64,000 nt of DNA from Umbelopsis ramanniana AG (GCF_025399195.1 NW_026252162.1:24391-88390); one strand, 5' to 3'; shown: positions 36,782-50,880, counted from the first letter of the stretch. Translations and numbers: made by a program. The notes: generated from the letters alone by a model not told the origin.

Positions 36782-37512
36782 TTATTGTTGTTGCTCACGA
36801 CGGCCACGGCCTATAAAATACACGAATTAGAATAATCAAACACAGCTAGGTCCACATATTACAACAAGGACTTACCGAGACCACCACGGAACTCTGGCTT
36901 GAATTCACCAGAAGCACCCTCCTTGCGGCGGTAGTCATCGCGCTCGCGACGGAAACCTTCACGGCCCTCACCAGCTAATTTAAAAAATAGAAGCATTAGC
37001 AACGACAATAAAAATTCATCCTATAGTCGATTCTGATGATTCAACTTACCAGGACGACGAGGAGCAGCGGGACGAGCAGCCTTCTTGAGGGTAGCGGGGA
37101 CGATCTCAGTGGGAAGGTGCAAGACTAAGGTAGCAAATGACGTATTAACAATCAATGATTCTGACTAAATTTTCACTCAAGGCTTCTCTCGTATACTCAC
37201 ACTCGCGGAGGTAGTCAATACCCTCGTTGGTAAGAGAGTAGTAGTAGTATTGCCAAGAGAACTGAGTCTTGACGTAACCGCGGGAGGTCAAGGATTGCAT
37301 AGCCTTGATGACCTGCAAGTTAGGGACATCAATGTCCTGGTGCTTGGGGAGGTTGTAGTCCTTGGGGGCGACCAAAACACCGTCTATGGACAAGAATGGA
37401 ATTAAAACATTGACATTCCCCAAAAAAAAATCTCCAGGGCTGATCGCTCAATGGTCTTACCCTTGAAAAGAGCCTCGTAGATAGCCTTTCTGTTCTCCTT
37501 GGTAATAAGCAT
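36782..37512 (-). CDS. RPS10: 40S ribosomal protein S10 (eS10)
   Basis: Small-subunit ribosomal protein at the mRNA entry/beak side. Five exons on the minus strand. The first gives [17 protein letters not shown], the next [15 protein letters not shown]...[15 protein letters not shown], then [18 protein letters not shown], then [19 protein letters not shown], and the last [12 protein letters not shown]. The order and the WQYYYxxLTNEGI block are diagnostic. Short terminal exons and strongly biased codons are as in other fungal ribosomal protein genes. The start at 37512 matches the conserved ML(I) N-terminus of the family. Confidence 0.95.
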
Positions 37513-38152
37513 ACTGGGCTGTACAAGAAAACGTAAGTGTTGGAAATTAGCAACGAGTTCGATAAAGGTCACAAAGGTGCATCGACAATGGCCAGCCAAT
37601 CTCAGTATTCAATGTGCAAATTCAACTCGTAATGTCTTCGTAGCCGAACTATCATTACTGGATAGATTGATGCGATACACTGGATTGCTGTTGTGGCCGG
37701 TATTTGACGTCGATGGATCACCATGGATGGATGGATGCTACACACCTGAGGTGGGATGAAAAAAGAGAAGGCTTATTGGGATGCACTGCCCACAGTCTAA
37801 AATGGAATTGCCCGCAGAGAATCTGAGGCTGGTGACGACATAAAATTTAATTTTGTGTTGGAATTCAATTTTTGAAAATCTTTACAAGCGTGCATTGGTA
37901 TGCTTGATTCAACGCCTTTACACGAGCGTTCCTCCCTCTTGCTTTTCGAAAGACATAATATACTCATAAACACATTTTTAACAGTATATCTTGAATCGCA
38001 TAGCTCTCGAGTCAATTTACTTTTCTTGATAGTTTGCAGGTATGAACGTCAAGTGTTACAGTATTTACAATGCTTGATGGACAGTTGAATTATAACAACT
38101 GCAAAAATAAAAATAAAACGTCATTACATTTTCTATATCAAACTATTCTGCT
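37513..38152. promoter_or_regulatory. RPS10 upstream region and 3' flank of the LRR-like gene
   Basis: About 640 bp. It should contain the RPS10 promoter. Open frames here (for example 37797-38015 -) lack support. Confidence 0.45.
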
Positions 38153-39499
38153 TCAAAGATACGTTTGTTGTATATAACTTTGGTATTGATTGGGATTCGT
38201 TAAGATGATGGGTCTTCGTCTGGCTCGACCGTGTCCCCAAACATCGTCATAAAACTGGTTCTTGACAGCCATGGCAGCCGACATATCCGAATCATTGTCT
38301 GTAGATATATGCTCCAAAGATAAATAGTCGAGGTTTTGTAGATCTTTGTCCCAGTTGATCACCAGGATGGAACCATATCCACATATCACCTCAGGTGTAA
38401 TCCAATCGTGGTATCCAATATCCCAAAACTGCAGCATCCTCAATCCTTTCGACAGAACAGATAAAGCTCCATACCCATCGTCTTTCTGGAGCATGCCCGC
38501 CAAGGACAATGATGTCAAATGCGGTAGCGTGGTAACAATGAGCTCAGACGTAGCAAGTCCTGGAAGATGCGGTCGAAAGAAGGAAATATCCAGCGACGTA
38601 AGCTGTGTCAGTCTGGTCGTAATTACCCATTGTTTCGATAGGTCTATCACAGGATTGATTAGGCGTGCGACCCGAAACAAACTCGCAAACCGGCCATCGT
38701 CGTACTTGTCGGATATGGACGTTACAGCTGTGTTTTCTTCCAATTCGTCGTCGTCGTCTAGTTCTTCCCATGTGTCTTTACTCTCCTTCGTTCGTTGGAT
38801 ATATTTCGTCTCTAACTTCCAGAACGTCCTGTAAAACAAATCCAAGGACAACGTGCAATTTTCTAAACACAAGTCGTTCAAGTCAAGTACCCCCATCATC
38901 TTGAGAATCCTGTCGTTAACACCGCCAAGCTCAGAAATAGCGCGCAATAGAAACTCCTTCAAATGTATAGGAGTGCTGGCTAAAGTTCTTGACAGACGTG
39001 CCGCATGCTCTTGACTGTAGATAATTTGATATGCCACTGTGTAGGTGCAAATTTCACGAAGTGACCTGACTCCAATTCTCGCCTTGTTTCTCTTCTGGAT
39101 TCTCTCTGTAATGTTCTGTTTTTCATGAACTGCGGTACTTTTAGCTCTCATGGCTGCAATCCAAGACCTTGGGGCTTGAGGTCCTGGAACCCTTCTGTTC
39201 GTACCTTGAGTATTATTTTGAGGACGAATCTCGGGTAGTGGTGTTCCAGATTCGAAGTTGTAGAAGGGATGGATATCTTGCAGCTGTGTCTGTCGTTGTA
39301 TATTTCCTCCTTGCACCGTACGGCGGCTTCTTGCATTTTCTATTCGTAATTGTTGCAGTTGCGCCGTTACTGACATCTCCCCTGCCACATCACTCGAATT
39401 GTCATGAGGAGTGTGATTGTTGAGTACATTGGAGGAATGGTGGTGTGGAACGGAGTGCTTGGAGTATTGATGCTTGACCTTGATTTTGGGCTTCACCAT
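38153..39499 (-). CDS. uncharacterised leucine-rich-repeat-like protein
   Basis: A single-exon frame of 448 residues from the ATG at 39499; the codon two triplets upstream is TTG. The N-terminal third is basic and low-complexity (KPKIKVKHQYSKHSV, Arg/Gln-rich). From about residue 150 the chain shows irregular leucine-rich units, for example LTQLTSLDISFF, LPHLTSLSLAGM and LQNLDYLSLEHI, as in fungal F-box/LRR proteins. An acidic loop (ELDDDDELEEN) lies near residue 250. No clear F-box is seen at the N-terminus. It shares a 158-bp divergent promoter with the methyltransferase. Confidence 0.65.
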   Translation of the reverse strand: MVKPKIKVKHQYSKHSVPHHHSSNVLNNHTPHDNSSDVAGEMSVTAQLQQLRIENARSRRTVQGGNIQRQTQLQDIHPFYNFESGTPLPEIRPQNNTQGTNRRVPGPQAPRSWIAAMRAKSTAVHEKQNITERIQKRNKARIGVRSLREICTYTVAYQIIYSQEHAARLSRTLASTPIHLKEFLLRAISELGGVNDRILKMMGVLDLNDLCLENCTLSLDLFYRTFWKLETKYIQRTKESKDTWEELDDDDELEENTAVTSISDKYDDGRFASLFRVARLINPVIDLSKQWVITTRLTQLTSLDISFFRPHLPGLATSELIVTTLPHLTSLSLAGMLQKDDGYGALSVLSKGLRMLQFWDIGYHDWITPEVICGYGSILVINWDKDLQNLDYLSLEHISTDNDSDMSAAMAVKNQFYDDVWGHGRARRRPIILTNPNQYQSYIQQTYL

Positions 39500-39597
39500 G
39501 CTCAAACCCGAAACTTTGCAACATGCATGTTATAAATAGTCACAGATCGTCGCGGCAAAACATTAAACCAGGCGATGATTCATAGACTGCAAAAAAG

Positions 39598-39606
39598 TAT
39601 AAATAG
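39598..39606 (+). promoter_or_regulatory. TATA box of the methyltransferase gene
   Basis: TATAAATAG, 60 bp before the ATG at 39658, in the short divergent promoter shared with the LRR-like gene. It is the same word as at 19525-19533. Confidence 0.5.
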
Positions 39607-39657
39607 GTGGCATCATCCATGAAACAGAAATATCATTACAATTTTTCGACAACAAAA

Positions 39658-40758
39658 ATGGCAACCTTCTCTAACAAAACATTCAACAGCGGCCTCGTAA
39701 GTCTCCAAAATCACGTTTTGCTCTGTTGAACTACCCTTAAATTAGTAATTACTGACTTTCGGGCTGCCAGTACGCTGAATTTCGCCCTATATACAACAAG
39801 GCGACATACGACTTGATTTACGACTATCATAGCAAGAAGGGCGGTCAGTTTGAAGTCGCCGTCGATGTTGCTACCGGAACTGGCCAGGCAGCTTCTCATT
39901 TGGCCGACAAATTCAAGAAAGTACACGGAACTGATCTATCAGCAAGAGTAAGCGTACATAACCATTTTAAATCACCACCACAACAAGGTCCGCCGTACTA
40001 ATAACAACTTATATTCAGATGCTGGAGTCAGCAGTGAAGAAAGACAACATCGATTACCAAGCTTGCCCTGCTGAAAGTCTTCCTTTTGCAGACGCCAGTG
40101 TTGACTTGCTTACCACATTTGAGGCTATGCATTATTTCGATACCGATCGCTTTTTTAAAGAAGTCAAACGAGTCCTAAAGCCTAATGGCACTCTGGCTAT
40201 TTTGGTGTATAATCTCCCAATCATCAAGGATGAACCAGAGATGAATTTGCGCTTTGAAGAACTTGTTTCTATAGCGTTGAAAGATTCTTGGAGTGAGTAT
40301 CTGCACGCATCTGTAACATGACAGGTAAGAGACGTTAACATGTATGTTGCATCAGATACAGGAATGGATTCAGTCAAAAGTCTCTACAGCAACATTCACA
40401 TAGTGAGTATTCGTCTGCAGGTAGGAAATGGAATGACGTGTAGAAACTAACATGACAACAAATGTAGCCCTTCCAGGACCTGAAGCGGTGGTTCAGTCCT
40501 GAGGCGGCTGATGTTCAACAGATCGGTAGTACTACAACTGAGCCAATTCTGGAACAAAAGATGAGCTTGACCCAGTTTAAGCAGTATTGCAAAACTTGGA
40601 GTAGCTACGCCAGATACCTCGAAAATCATACAGATGATCCCATAGATGAAATGATCGATGATTTTGCCAAAATAGCTCAAGCTGATGACCTTGACAGCCA
40701 CTACATAACACCTCAATGGGCTACCTGTTTGATTTTAGGCACCTATAAGCAGGAGTAG
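39658..40758 (+). CDS. class I SAM-dependent methyltransferase (Crg1/Tmt1-like)
   Basis: Five exons (39658-39696, 39771-39947, 40019-40292, 40356-40402, 40468-40758). The start MATFSNKTFNSGLYAEFRP resembles the Crg1/Tmt1 group, whose members begin with a similar N-F-x-S-x-x-Y-x-x-x-RP stretch before motif I. The SAM-binding motif is VDVATGTGQAA, the acidic post-I residue lies in GTDLSARML, motif II is around VDLLTTFEAMHYFD, and motif III is VLKPNGTLAI. The C-terminal half (RWFSPEA...TWSSYARYLE) is the usual substrate lid. Known relatives methylate small carboxylates or lipid-like toxins such as trans-aconitate or cantharidin; the substrate here is unknown. Confidence 0.85.
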
Positions 40759-40998
40759 ACTTCATAATCAAAGCTTTGCTGTCTCTCTCTTAAATAAATA
40801 GTGGCGTCCTATACATAACTCCCATTCTATGGCATATTTATCACAAAAAAGCAAAGTACGAAAAGTCGAATAAAATAATACATTCGTTTTAGTAACGAAT
40901 AGAAACAAACAAATGTCCCTCATTACCCTAGAAAAAATAATAAGGTGGCAAAGAAACAAGGGACAACACATTAAGAGGTCAGCAATAGTTCAAAACGT

Positions 40999-43908
40999 TC
41001 ATGAGAGGTCTGCATCCTCCAAAAATCGATAAGAAAATCTAAAGGAAATAAGGTACATTAGCACACAATATTCCCACAATGTTAGTGATATCGTATAGAC
41101 ACTCACCGGAAGTCAGTCTTCTTCCTCTGGCACCATGCACCTTCATAATCAAAATATACATATGTGCCTTGCTCATACTCTTCCGTAATAACACTTGGTT
41201 CTTCATGTCGTTGGAACCATGTAAGGTACTTTTTGTGGAATCGCCATGACTGCTTCTTCAATTCTCGTGCGGCAAGGTACCTATGACATCGGTTCAGTAA
41301 CAAGCAAACAAGAAAACATTTGTAACAGCATATCTCTTCCAAATACTCACTGCTGATATGTGCCTTGCTGGTAGTAGAATATGAAGAAGAGGGCGTCTGT
41401 ATCAAACTTTTCGAATATTGCGGGATTATCAAAGACTGCCAATGGTTGCTGTGGATAATAACTTGGCGTAGGATAAGGATTCTTTGGCTGATAATACTTT
41501 GGTCTATCGGAATCCGTCACATCAGGAACAAACTGATAGCTAGTGTCCAGCATTTGATGCGTATACAGTTTGTCATCTTGTTTTTGGGCTAAACAATATC
41601 GTCACTTAGTATCAAATGTTTATAGCAATAGACAATTAACAGTCATCCACTAACCTTTATCCTTGACTGCTTGGAAAGCAGACACCAAATCCGACAGTGC
41701 TGACGGGAATTGGGTCTCTATAGCGTTTAACGGTTGCTCATTTGGTGGAAGCGAAGTAAACTCTACAGAATGATTCTGTTGGCCAGATAATTATCAGCTC
41801 TGACATCGTAAAACATCTTACATTGCACATTTTTTACCTGGCTTTCTGCTGTGTTGGCCCTTGTAGGCGTAGAAATAGCAGATGTTGGCGTTGGTGGTGC
41901 TGGTGCCTTATCCTGCGGTGGTGCAGATGCTGGTAGGAACACATTGGTTGCTGGCGCTTCTGAAGTTGCGGGCTTCGCAATATCTGGAACAACCTTTGGT
42001 GGCTCTACCCATGCTGACTGTATAGGTGCTGGTGCTGGTATTGGTTCTGTATGTTTCAATTCTATATTTGGTACATCATTTAGTAAATCTTTTCATACAT
42101 TCATCATGGCTATCCAACGTAATTGCAAAGCCTTACCCTTCTTTTGTGACTCGGGTGATTCACTATGACCAGCGCCAGCTGCAGCTTGTGCGTATCGAAT
42201 GGTTGGAGTGACGACATGCGCTGGTTCAGGCAGTTTTGCTGTTGTTGGTGCTGGAGGTGACTTAGCTTGAACAGTTACTGCTGCCTTTGTTTGTTGTGGA
42301 GACTCCGGTTTTGCTAAATCAAGCATATGTTAATCCAAAGCATGTATAACGCGAGTTAAAAACAATATCAACAACATACCTTCTTCGGCTGGTACTTCAG
42401 CTGCTGTAAGGAAGAATATATAAATGTTAGCAAAGATGAGCGCTTCCAGAAGTATACGAAATATGTATTGATGATCTTACCTCTAGTCGCTATAGGACTT
42501 GAGGCTGGCTTGGGTTCCTGAATGCCAGAGAGAAAGGCGACATTTAGTACGCGTTCATTCATTGAATAAGCGCAAGGGATCAAACATACTTCTTCTTCTT
42601 TGCTCGGACGCTTCGTTATTGGCTTAAGCTCTTCCTTGCTTTCCACATCGTCTTTGATACCAGAAGAGTCAGTAAACGAAAAAAAAAATTGACATTGTTT
42701 ACGCCAAAGTCGCCCCTCAACACTTACCTTCATCGTCGTTGGTATGGTTGTTCATGCTGTTATTGTATTCTTCTTGTGCTATTGCATATTGCTCTTCCTC
42801 TTCTTCTAAATTCAAGTCGTCGTAAATGTACTCGTCTTCTTCGAAATCGGGTTCCTGTGATGACAGTGTATTTTTTAATAAATATAATTGTGAGCAGATT
42901 ATGATTTGGGAAAAGAATCGTGCTTACCTGATTCGATTCGACATAGTACTTCACATCTTCTTGGATGGCGAGAACCTAAATAGAAGGTTGATGAGAAAAA
43001 AGCTCGTACGATGAGTGCTAGCTGATAAACATACCTGATCGGTTTCAAGCTGTGAGTTTTGCAATAGCCGAAGTGTCAGCTCCAGACGATTCATGTGCCA
43101 TTTATATCGTTCCATGCAGTTCTCCAGATTCTTTATCCGTTCCATTTTTGCGTGGTCTTTTTTCTTTCTCGCTCCACCTTGTAACGTTTCCAATTCTGCT
43201 TCTCGCATTTCTAGCTGTCGGGCAATTTCATCCACCATGGACGATACCCAGTCGCAAGTCTCCATCTTTTCCTTCTCTTTAGGATCCATGCGTGACATCT
43301 GCATAAGACCTTCTTTAGAAAACGCCTTCGTCTTCATTTCCTTTTCAATGGCTTTGAATCGTTCCATTTGTTGTTCTATGAGTTTTCGATTATCCATAAG
43401 CGCTCGCTTGTCTTTGATTTCGCTTGATTGTAACCATGACTTGATCTGATCTCGTAATCGTTGCAACTTCTTGATTTCTTTTTTGAGATCTGATTCGTAC
43501 TTCTCTTTCTGGTTGATATTTGGCGCACTTTCCAGTTTATCAACCATGGAATCAAACGTCTCTACGCCTTCAGAGACCTTTTTGAGCACTCGGTCAATTT
43601 CCGCTATATATCGTGGAGAGAATGGGTAAGTCAAACAAGAAAGAAAAGGTATGGAAATCAGATAGCAAGCCGGGTGAAAGCCGATGTTCACAGCTAGCGG
43701 TATATTGAAATTGCATGGCGGTTCCTTTCTTTTGGTATCCTATGCCGTGCCGTAGGCTCATGTAAACGCCATGCTGCCATACTCCCCCACTTTGAATCGG
43801 TGACGCACTGTCCAGGTGGCCCATCGTTACAAAGCTCGCTTCACCCCATTCCCGTAATGTACAAATCAGGGATAATATAAACATACTTTGTAATTTTTTC
43901 ATCGCCAT
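40999..43908 (-). CDS. CCR4-NOT complex subunit Not3/Not5
   Basis: Subunit of the CCR4-NOT deadenylation complex. A many-exon gene on the minus strand. A tiny first exon codes MAMKKLQ; after an intron of about 280 bp, exon 2 continues [18 protein letters not shown], then [20 protein letters not shown], the classic Not3/5 N-terminal coiled coil. A low-complexity linker follows (Asp/Glu-rich EPDFEEDEY, then Pro/Ala/Thr-rich exons near 41.8-42.5 kb). The C-terminal NOT box has [37 protein letters not shown] and ends [10 protein letters not shown] with the stop at 40999. The last exon is short and joined after KKTDFR. Linker exon borders are approximate. Confidence 0.92.
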
Positions 43909-44069
43909 TTTGATAGCGATATAATATCTCGTTCCAGTTTGGAGAAGTTCTTAGGGAAAAGGATATCACCCGTACGCTCCCAAATCGAAGCAGCTGCCGT
44001 AAACAGGCAGTCACGTGTATCCCCTCTGTCATTGTCCGCCAGTCACATGATTGGACACCCTTCACAATT

Positions 44070-44965
44070 CTGTATGCGATGGCGACCTGCAACGGACACT
44101 TCTTCCCCTAATTCAGGGTGAAGAAGACACCTTGCAAAACTTGGACAAATTAGTCAAATCCGCCATCGCTTACGATTGGACCCCAGAAGTAGTCGCCATT
44201 AGGAGCGCAGGTTCTCCGTTTAGAAGTCAAGTTTCTCCCCTTTCACTTGTCTGCTCACTCGCCTTACATTCAGTCTTCCAATGGCGCATCTCCATTGACT
44301 TTCAATGAGTCCTCGACTCCTCTATGCACACTAGATTGAAAGACTGCTCCACATTTCAGTGCAAACCAAAAAGACCCTACTCACTTTCAATTTGCCAAAT
44401 ATGCTGTTGGCAATCCCATTTGCGACCACTGTTGCCAGTCGCAACATCAAATGGTCTTATACGACACCTCCTACATCGCTCCGACATCCACTAGCGATAA
44501 AAACCGGGTATGCCTCCGTCCAAATATAACATTATCACCTCGAAAACCACACAAACACAATATGCACATATCTCGCCTCATGCCAAATCCAGCTCGTCCA
44601 ACAGAACACCCGAGGGAGAGATTATTGCTCCCTTGTTTTATGGAGATTTGTCGATGGGGAAAGAACTTCGACGAGCAGAGATCATTACATGAAATGTTTC
44701 CACCTTGAAGAATCAAGCGCATGAAAAAACTAAGCATTTCTACATATCGGACAACGGAGTTGAAAATTCTTTAAGCTGTTGGGGCAGTCAGACCCCCCGA
44801 TAACCTCAATGACGATACTGAAGCAGAATGGGGAGAAGAATATCCTGTAAATCTACCCGGCGAAGGTGAAGGATTTTTCGAAGAGTACATTGCCGCCTTT
44901 GAAAAAATGACACCTGAAGAGAAGTGGACTCTGTCGACCGGCAGAGTTGTTGAAGATGAACTATA
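44070..44965 (+). pseudogene. decayed copy 1 of a dispersed gene family (truncated)
   Basis: The plus strand shows pieces of a protein in shifting frames with stops: a Cys-rich stretch (GNPICDHCCQSQHQ), LFYGDLSMGKELRRAEI, TEAEWGEEYPVNLPGEGEG, and FEKMTPEEKWTLSTGRVVED. The DNA matches, in inverted orientation and same order, the copy at 61.1-63.5 kb. Homology stops near 44,965, where Ty3/gypsy reverse transcriptase sequence begins, so the gene lost its 3' half at that junction. I recall MTPEEKW-type motifs from multicopy predicted proteins of Mucoromycota; function unknown. Confidence 0.7.
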
Positions 44966-46237
44966 CAAGAGAGTCACAGACGTCCATTTGCTTTCCATAT
45001 CAACAAAAACAACATGTAGAAGACATACGTCAGGTTCTTCAGCGCTTGGATAAAGCGAATCTGTCCATCAAATTGACGAAATGTCTTTTCTTCAAGAGTC
45101 AAGTTGCATTCATCGGTTTTGTGATTAGCAAGGATGGGGTATCCGCTAATCCGGAAGAGATCAAAGCCGTCCTGGAGATGCCGCCACCAGCTGACATAAA
45201 AGGAGTCGATCGATGGGAGAATCTAAAGCTACGTATCAAACAATACTCCAAGATGTATGGCAAAGACCAGAAACGTTGGATGAAGAAAGAGTGCAAACGG
45301 CTAACGAGAATAAAAATCGCTTCTTGGATTACTCGGAGTCTATCAAAGATTCATTCGGGCGTATGCCGTCAAAACGGAACCAATCCGTCGCCTGAAGAAA
45401 GCAGGTCAACCATTTATTTGGCGAACAGACCAACAAAAGGCTTTCTCTGTGTTGAGGGACGATGTTGCAAAACTTCCAAATTTGCACAACCGCACTTCCG
45501 CACATCATTCGAATTGCTTTCTGACGCAACGTCGAAGCAAGGCATCGCCGTCATCCTCTGCCAAAGAGACGAAAATACGGATATTTTGATGCCCATCTCG
45601 TTTGCAACTCGCTCGCTTTCCCCAGCGGTGTCGTACCTCAGAGTACGGATGAATCAGCACCTGAAACTACGAACATGAGCGAAGCATTACCAACGGTACA
45701 GAAGCGCACTAAGACCCTAGGAGGCGTGGACAAGTGGAAGTTCAGACCGACGGTACCTAAGGTACGTAGGGCGATATAAAGGAAGGCAAGTGCCGAGGAA
45801 GCGTGGGACGAAGTCCGACCGCTCCACACGTAATGCCGAAAGTACGAGAAGATCTTTAGGCAGGAAACTTCTGGAAAGTAGTAGTAATAGACGAAGTGTA
45901 AAGTATAAATACCGTAACTACAGAATGCAATAAACATCATCAATTCACCAGAGACTTATAGTCTACATAAAGGTGTCGCTATTCGGGAACGACAGTGGAG
46001 AAAACCTATTCTGTTCAAGAAATAGAGGCGGTGGCCGTTTAATGGGGAATTCGCAAGTTCCGGGCCTATCCACAGTACTTTCGGACCATTCATATCTCCA
46101 GTAATTTTTGCAAACGAAGGAAGAAAAAACAGGACAGGCTTACTAGATCGGCTGTCGAACTTCAACATTTTGATTTTGGCATCATATACGTCAAACTGAG
46201 TACCAACGTCGTAGCGGATCATCTTTCAAATTTATGA
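44966..46237 (+). mobile_element. decayed Ty3/gypsy pol fragment (reverse transcriptase and RNase H)
   Basis: The frame shows the end of the reverse transcriptase (QVLQRLDKANLSIKLTKC, VAFIGFVISKDGVSANPEEI, AVLEMPPPADIKGV). A disrupted connection region follows, then RNase H (FELLSDATSKQGIAVILCQ, SFATRSLSPA). After the solo LTR at 45629-45994 it resumes as EKTYSVQEIEAVAV, W-GIRKFRAY, and VELQHFDFGIIYVK...NVVADHLSNL-stop. No gag, protease, integrase or own LTRs are recognised. Several frameshifts and stops make it inactive. It is joined on the left to pseudogene copy 1. Confidence 0.88.
45629..45994. mobile_element. solo LTR nested in the gypsy RNase H
   Basis: A 366-bp insert with perfect 6-bp inverted ends, TGTCGT...ACGACA. 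Flanks are GCGG (45625-45628) and GTGG (45995-45998), a 4-bp target duplication with one C-to-T change. Inside are TATAAA (45775-45780) and AATAAA (45929-45934), in LTR order for the plus strand. Removing the insert and one flank copy restores the host reading from LSPA directly into EKTYSV in frame. That the two LTRs of the inserted element recombined to leave one is inference. Confidence 0.85.
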
Positions 46238-46515
46238 AAGCTCTCTACCTTAACACTATTTGATTTATCAATAAAAGAGCGCTAGTACTATTAGACACTC
46301 ACGTGACTTTACTCCTCAATCGTGCTGCCACACATTTTTGACCTCGCCCGCAACTTTTGCATATTTTTCCAGCAACACTTCCCCCACTCACTCTGTTTGC
46401 CTAGCTTGACTAGTCGTAAGAAGGATAAAAACAGGACAGCAATCTTATTGAAAAACTTTCCTGACTGACTTACTTTCCATTTGCTACATATTTAAATCCA
46501 TCCTCAATTCTTCCT

Positions 46516-49196
<2,681 letters not shown>

Positions 49197-49414
49197 TCTA
49201 TCAACATAGCGATCATACCTACATTCTTTGTACATTTGAAATCGAGTAAAACTTGTAGATTATTCTCGAGAACTTTGTTGTGAAATTTAGGGTGCACTGG
49301 CGAGATAATCATTTTGCACTTCGTTTACAGATGACGGTCAGACAGCGAAGAGGAGTAACACTACCATGGGCATCATTCATCGAGAATGTAATTTACATAA
49401 AACCGTTGAAATTA

Positions 49415-49420
49415 AATAAA
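49415..49420 (+). terminator. possible PRP4 poly(A) signal
   Basis: AATAAA 219 bp after the PRP4 stop, in an AT-rich stretch between two convergent genes. It could equally be unused. Confidence 0.35.
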
Positions 49421-49471
49421 TATAATATACTGAGTAGGGAACTATAATGCTTAGGATCTACCTAGGCAAAC

Positions 49472-50454
49472 CTAGAATCGTATTACATACGGGCTATGAC
49501 CAGTTCGCACAGCATGAGTGCCTACCGGCACGCCATGCTCTCTTGCTTCTACCATCATACCGTCACCGGCGAAAATAGCTACGTGTTCATTGCATTGATC
49601 GTCGTCTGTGCCATAAAATATAAAGTCGCCAATTTCGATAGAATCAAAGGCAACTTTCTGTCCACGATTGTCGTTGAATTGGTCACAGGTGTAGTGGGCA
49701 AGGGACATTCCTTTCGCTTGAAATAAGGAATACTTTGTCAAGCCACTGCAGTCGTAGCCTACCACGTTGGTGTCATTGTAGCCGGATGGAGAACAGCAGA
49801 TACCGTCGGTTGGACCGCTATTATCACCACCACCCCAGGAGTACTTGAAGAAGTGTCATTAACCCTGCGAACATAATACGTATGAGACCATGCACTTACG
49901 ACAATGCCATCTTGAGTTTGGGCTTTGGCGACTATGTCAGCGCCTGTACCTCTGCTGGTCGAAGTATTACATACCTAGTTATATATTTGATCAGTACACC
50001 ATCTATGCTTCATACATACAGAACATCGACCACCACTGACCGGAAGATTTGGATCTAGCCCTGAGTAACCAGTTTTAACATAGTAGTCCGGGAAGTAATA
50101 TGTACCGTCTGCGTTTTTTCAAAGCATTAGTTCTACCGCCACCAGCTGGGTGAATCAAAAATATCACTCACCATAATCCCACACGTTACTCCCATATAAA
50201 GTGTCGCCAATCGCCTGGCATTTGACTGGAATGAAAAGATGATAGTTGATACCATGTATAATTCTATGACCCTGTTATTTATTCTTACCATCAATGCAAT
50301 CTCCAGTAAGATATACGTTCGTTGTTCGGGTAGCGTTTGAGGTTGGTGCACTGCGACCATCAAGGTCTGTTGATGCACTAATGCAAGCTTCTACCGTGGC
50401 GAAATGAACAATGATTCCTGCAACTGCGATCAGTAACCCTTTGATTGCTTGCAT
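49472..50454 (-). CDS. secreted NlpC/P60-family cysteine peptidase
   Basis: Starts at 50454 with MQAIKGLLIAVAGIIVHFATVEA, a good signal peptide. Five or more exons follow: CISAS...YLTGDCID, VKCQAIGDTLYGSNVWDYG, DGTYYFPDYYVKTG...SGGRCS, VCNTSTSRGTGADIVAKAQ, then YSWGGGDNSGPTDGICCS to the stop at 49472. The C-terminal domain has the NlpC/P60 (C40) pattern: nucleophile Cys in VGYDCSGLTKYSLF, His in NEHVAIFAGDGMMVEA, and a third polar position in the following strand. The family cleaves bacterial peptidoglycan stem peptides. In a fungus the gene was presumably acquired long ago, since it now has introns. Possible role: attack on or response to bacteria, or wall remodelling. Confidence 0.85.
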
Positions 50455-50516
50455 AGTGGTCAGTAGAACAAAGAACGTTCATTATGGATACAGCGGTTTT
50501 ATACCTTGGAAGTAAG

Positions 50517-50880
50517 TAGTGCCATCGCAGTAATAAAGGTTTTTGGGATCTACCGCATGTTTGGTGTACTGATTCGGCAATTTTTCATTCAAGAAACGAG
50601 GTCCGATTTCCATACGTGCTCTTTGAGCAACCTTGGCCTTTTACAACACTAACTCATTATAGTTCTCGTTGAAATCTACCGAGATACCGTGCAACGGTCC
50701 AACTAGACGGATGTCTACATCGCAACGCTAAATGCCTTGAAAGGATCCATCTTCTGTTCCCAGCTTACATGGATACCTTGGGAAAATATAGTCTCGATCA
50801 CCATGGCAAGTAATCGTATCATCCAGCTTCTAAGCATGTACTAGATATTCTCGTATATGCCGAGTATTCACTGCAATTGT
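50517..50880 (-). pseudogene. fragment of a secreted-protein-like gene
   Basis: On the minus strand the pieces DYIFPRYPCKLGTEDGSFQG, VDIRLVGPLHGISVDFNENY and YTKHAVDPKNLYYCDGTTYF can be read, broken by stops. The Cys spacing and the DGTTYF word loosely recall the middle of the neighbouring NlpC/P60 protein (DGTYYFPDYY). I cannot name the family. Confidence 0.35.

Noticed and set aside
45627..45978. GGTGTCG at both ends of the gypsy insert read as the target duplication
   Set aside because: Using it does not restore the host frame. TGTCGT/ACGACA ends with GCGG/GTGG flanks do, and they also give inverted LTR termini.
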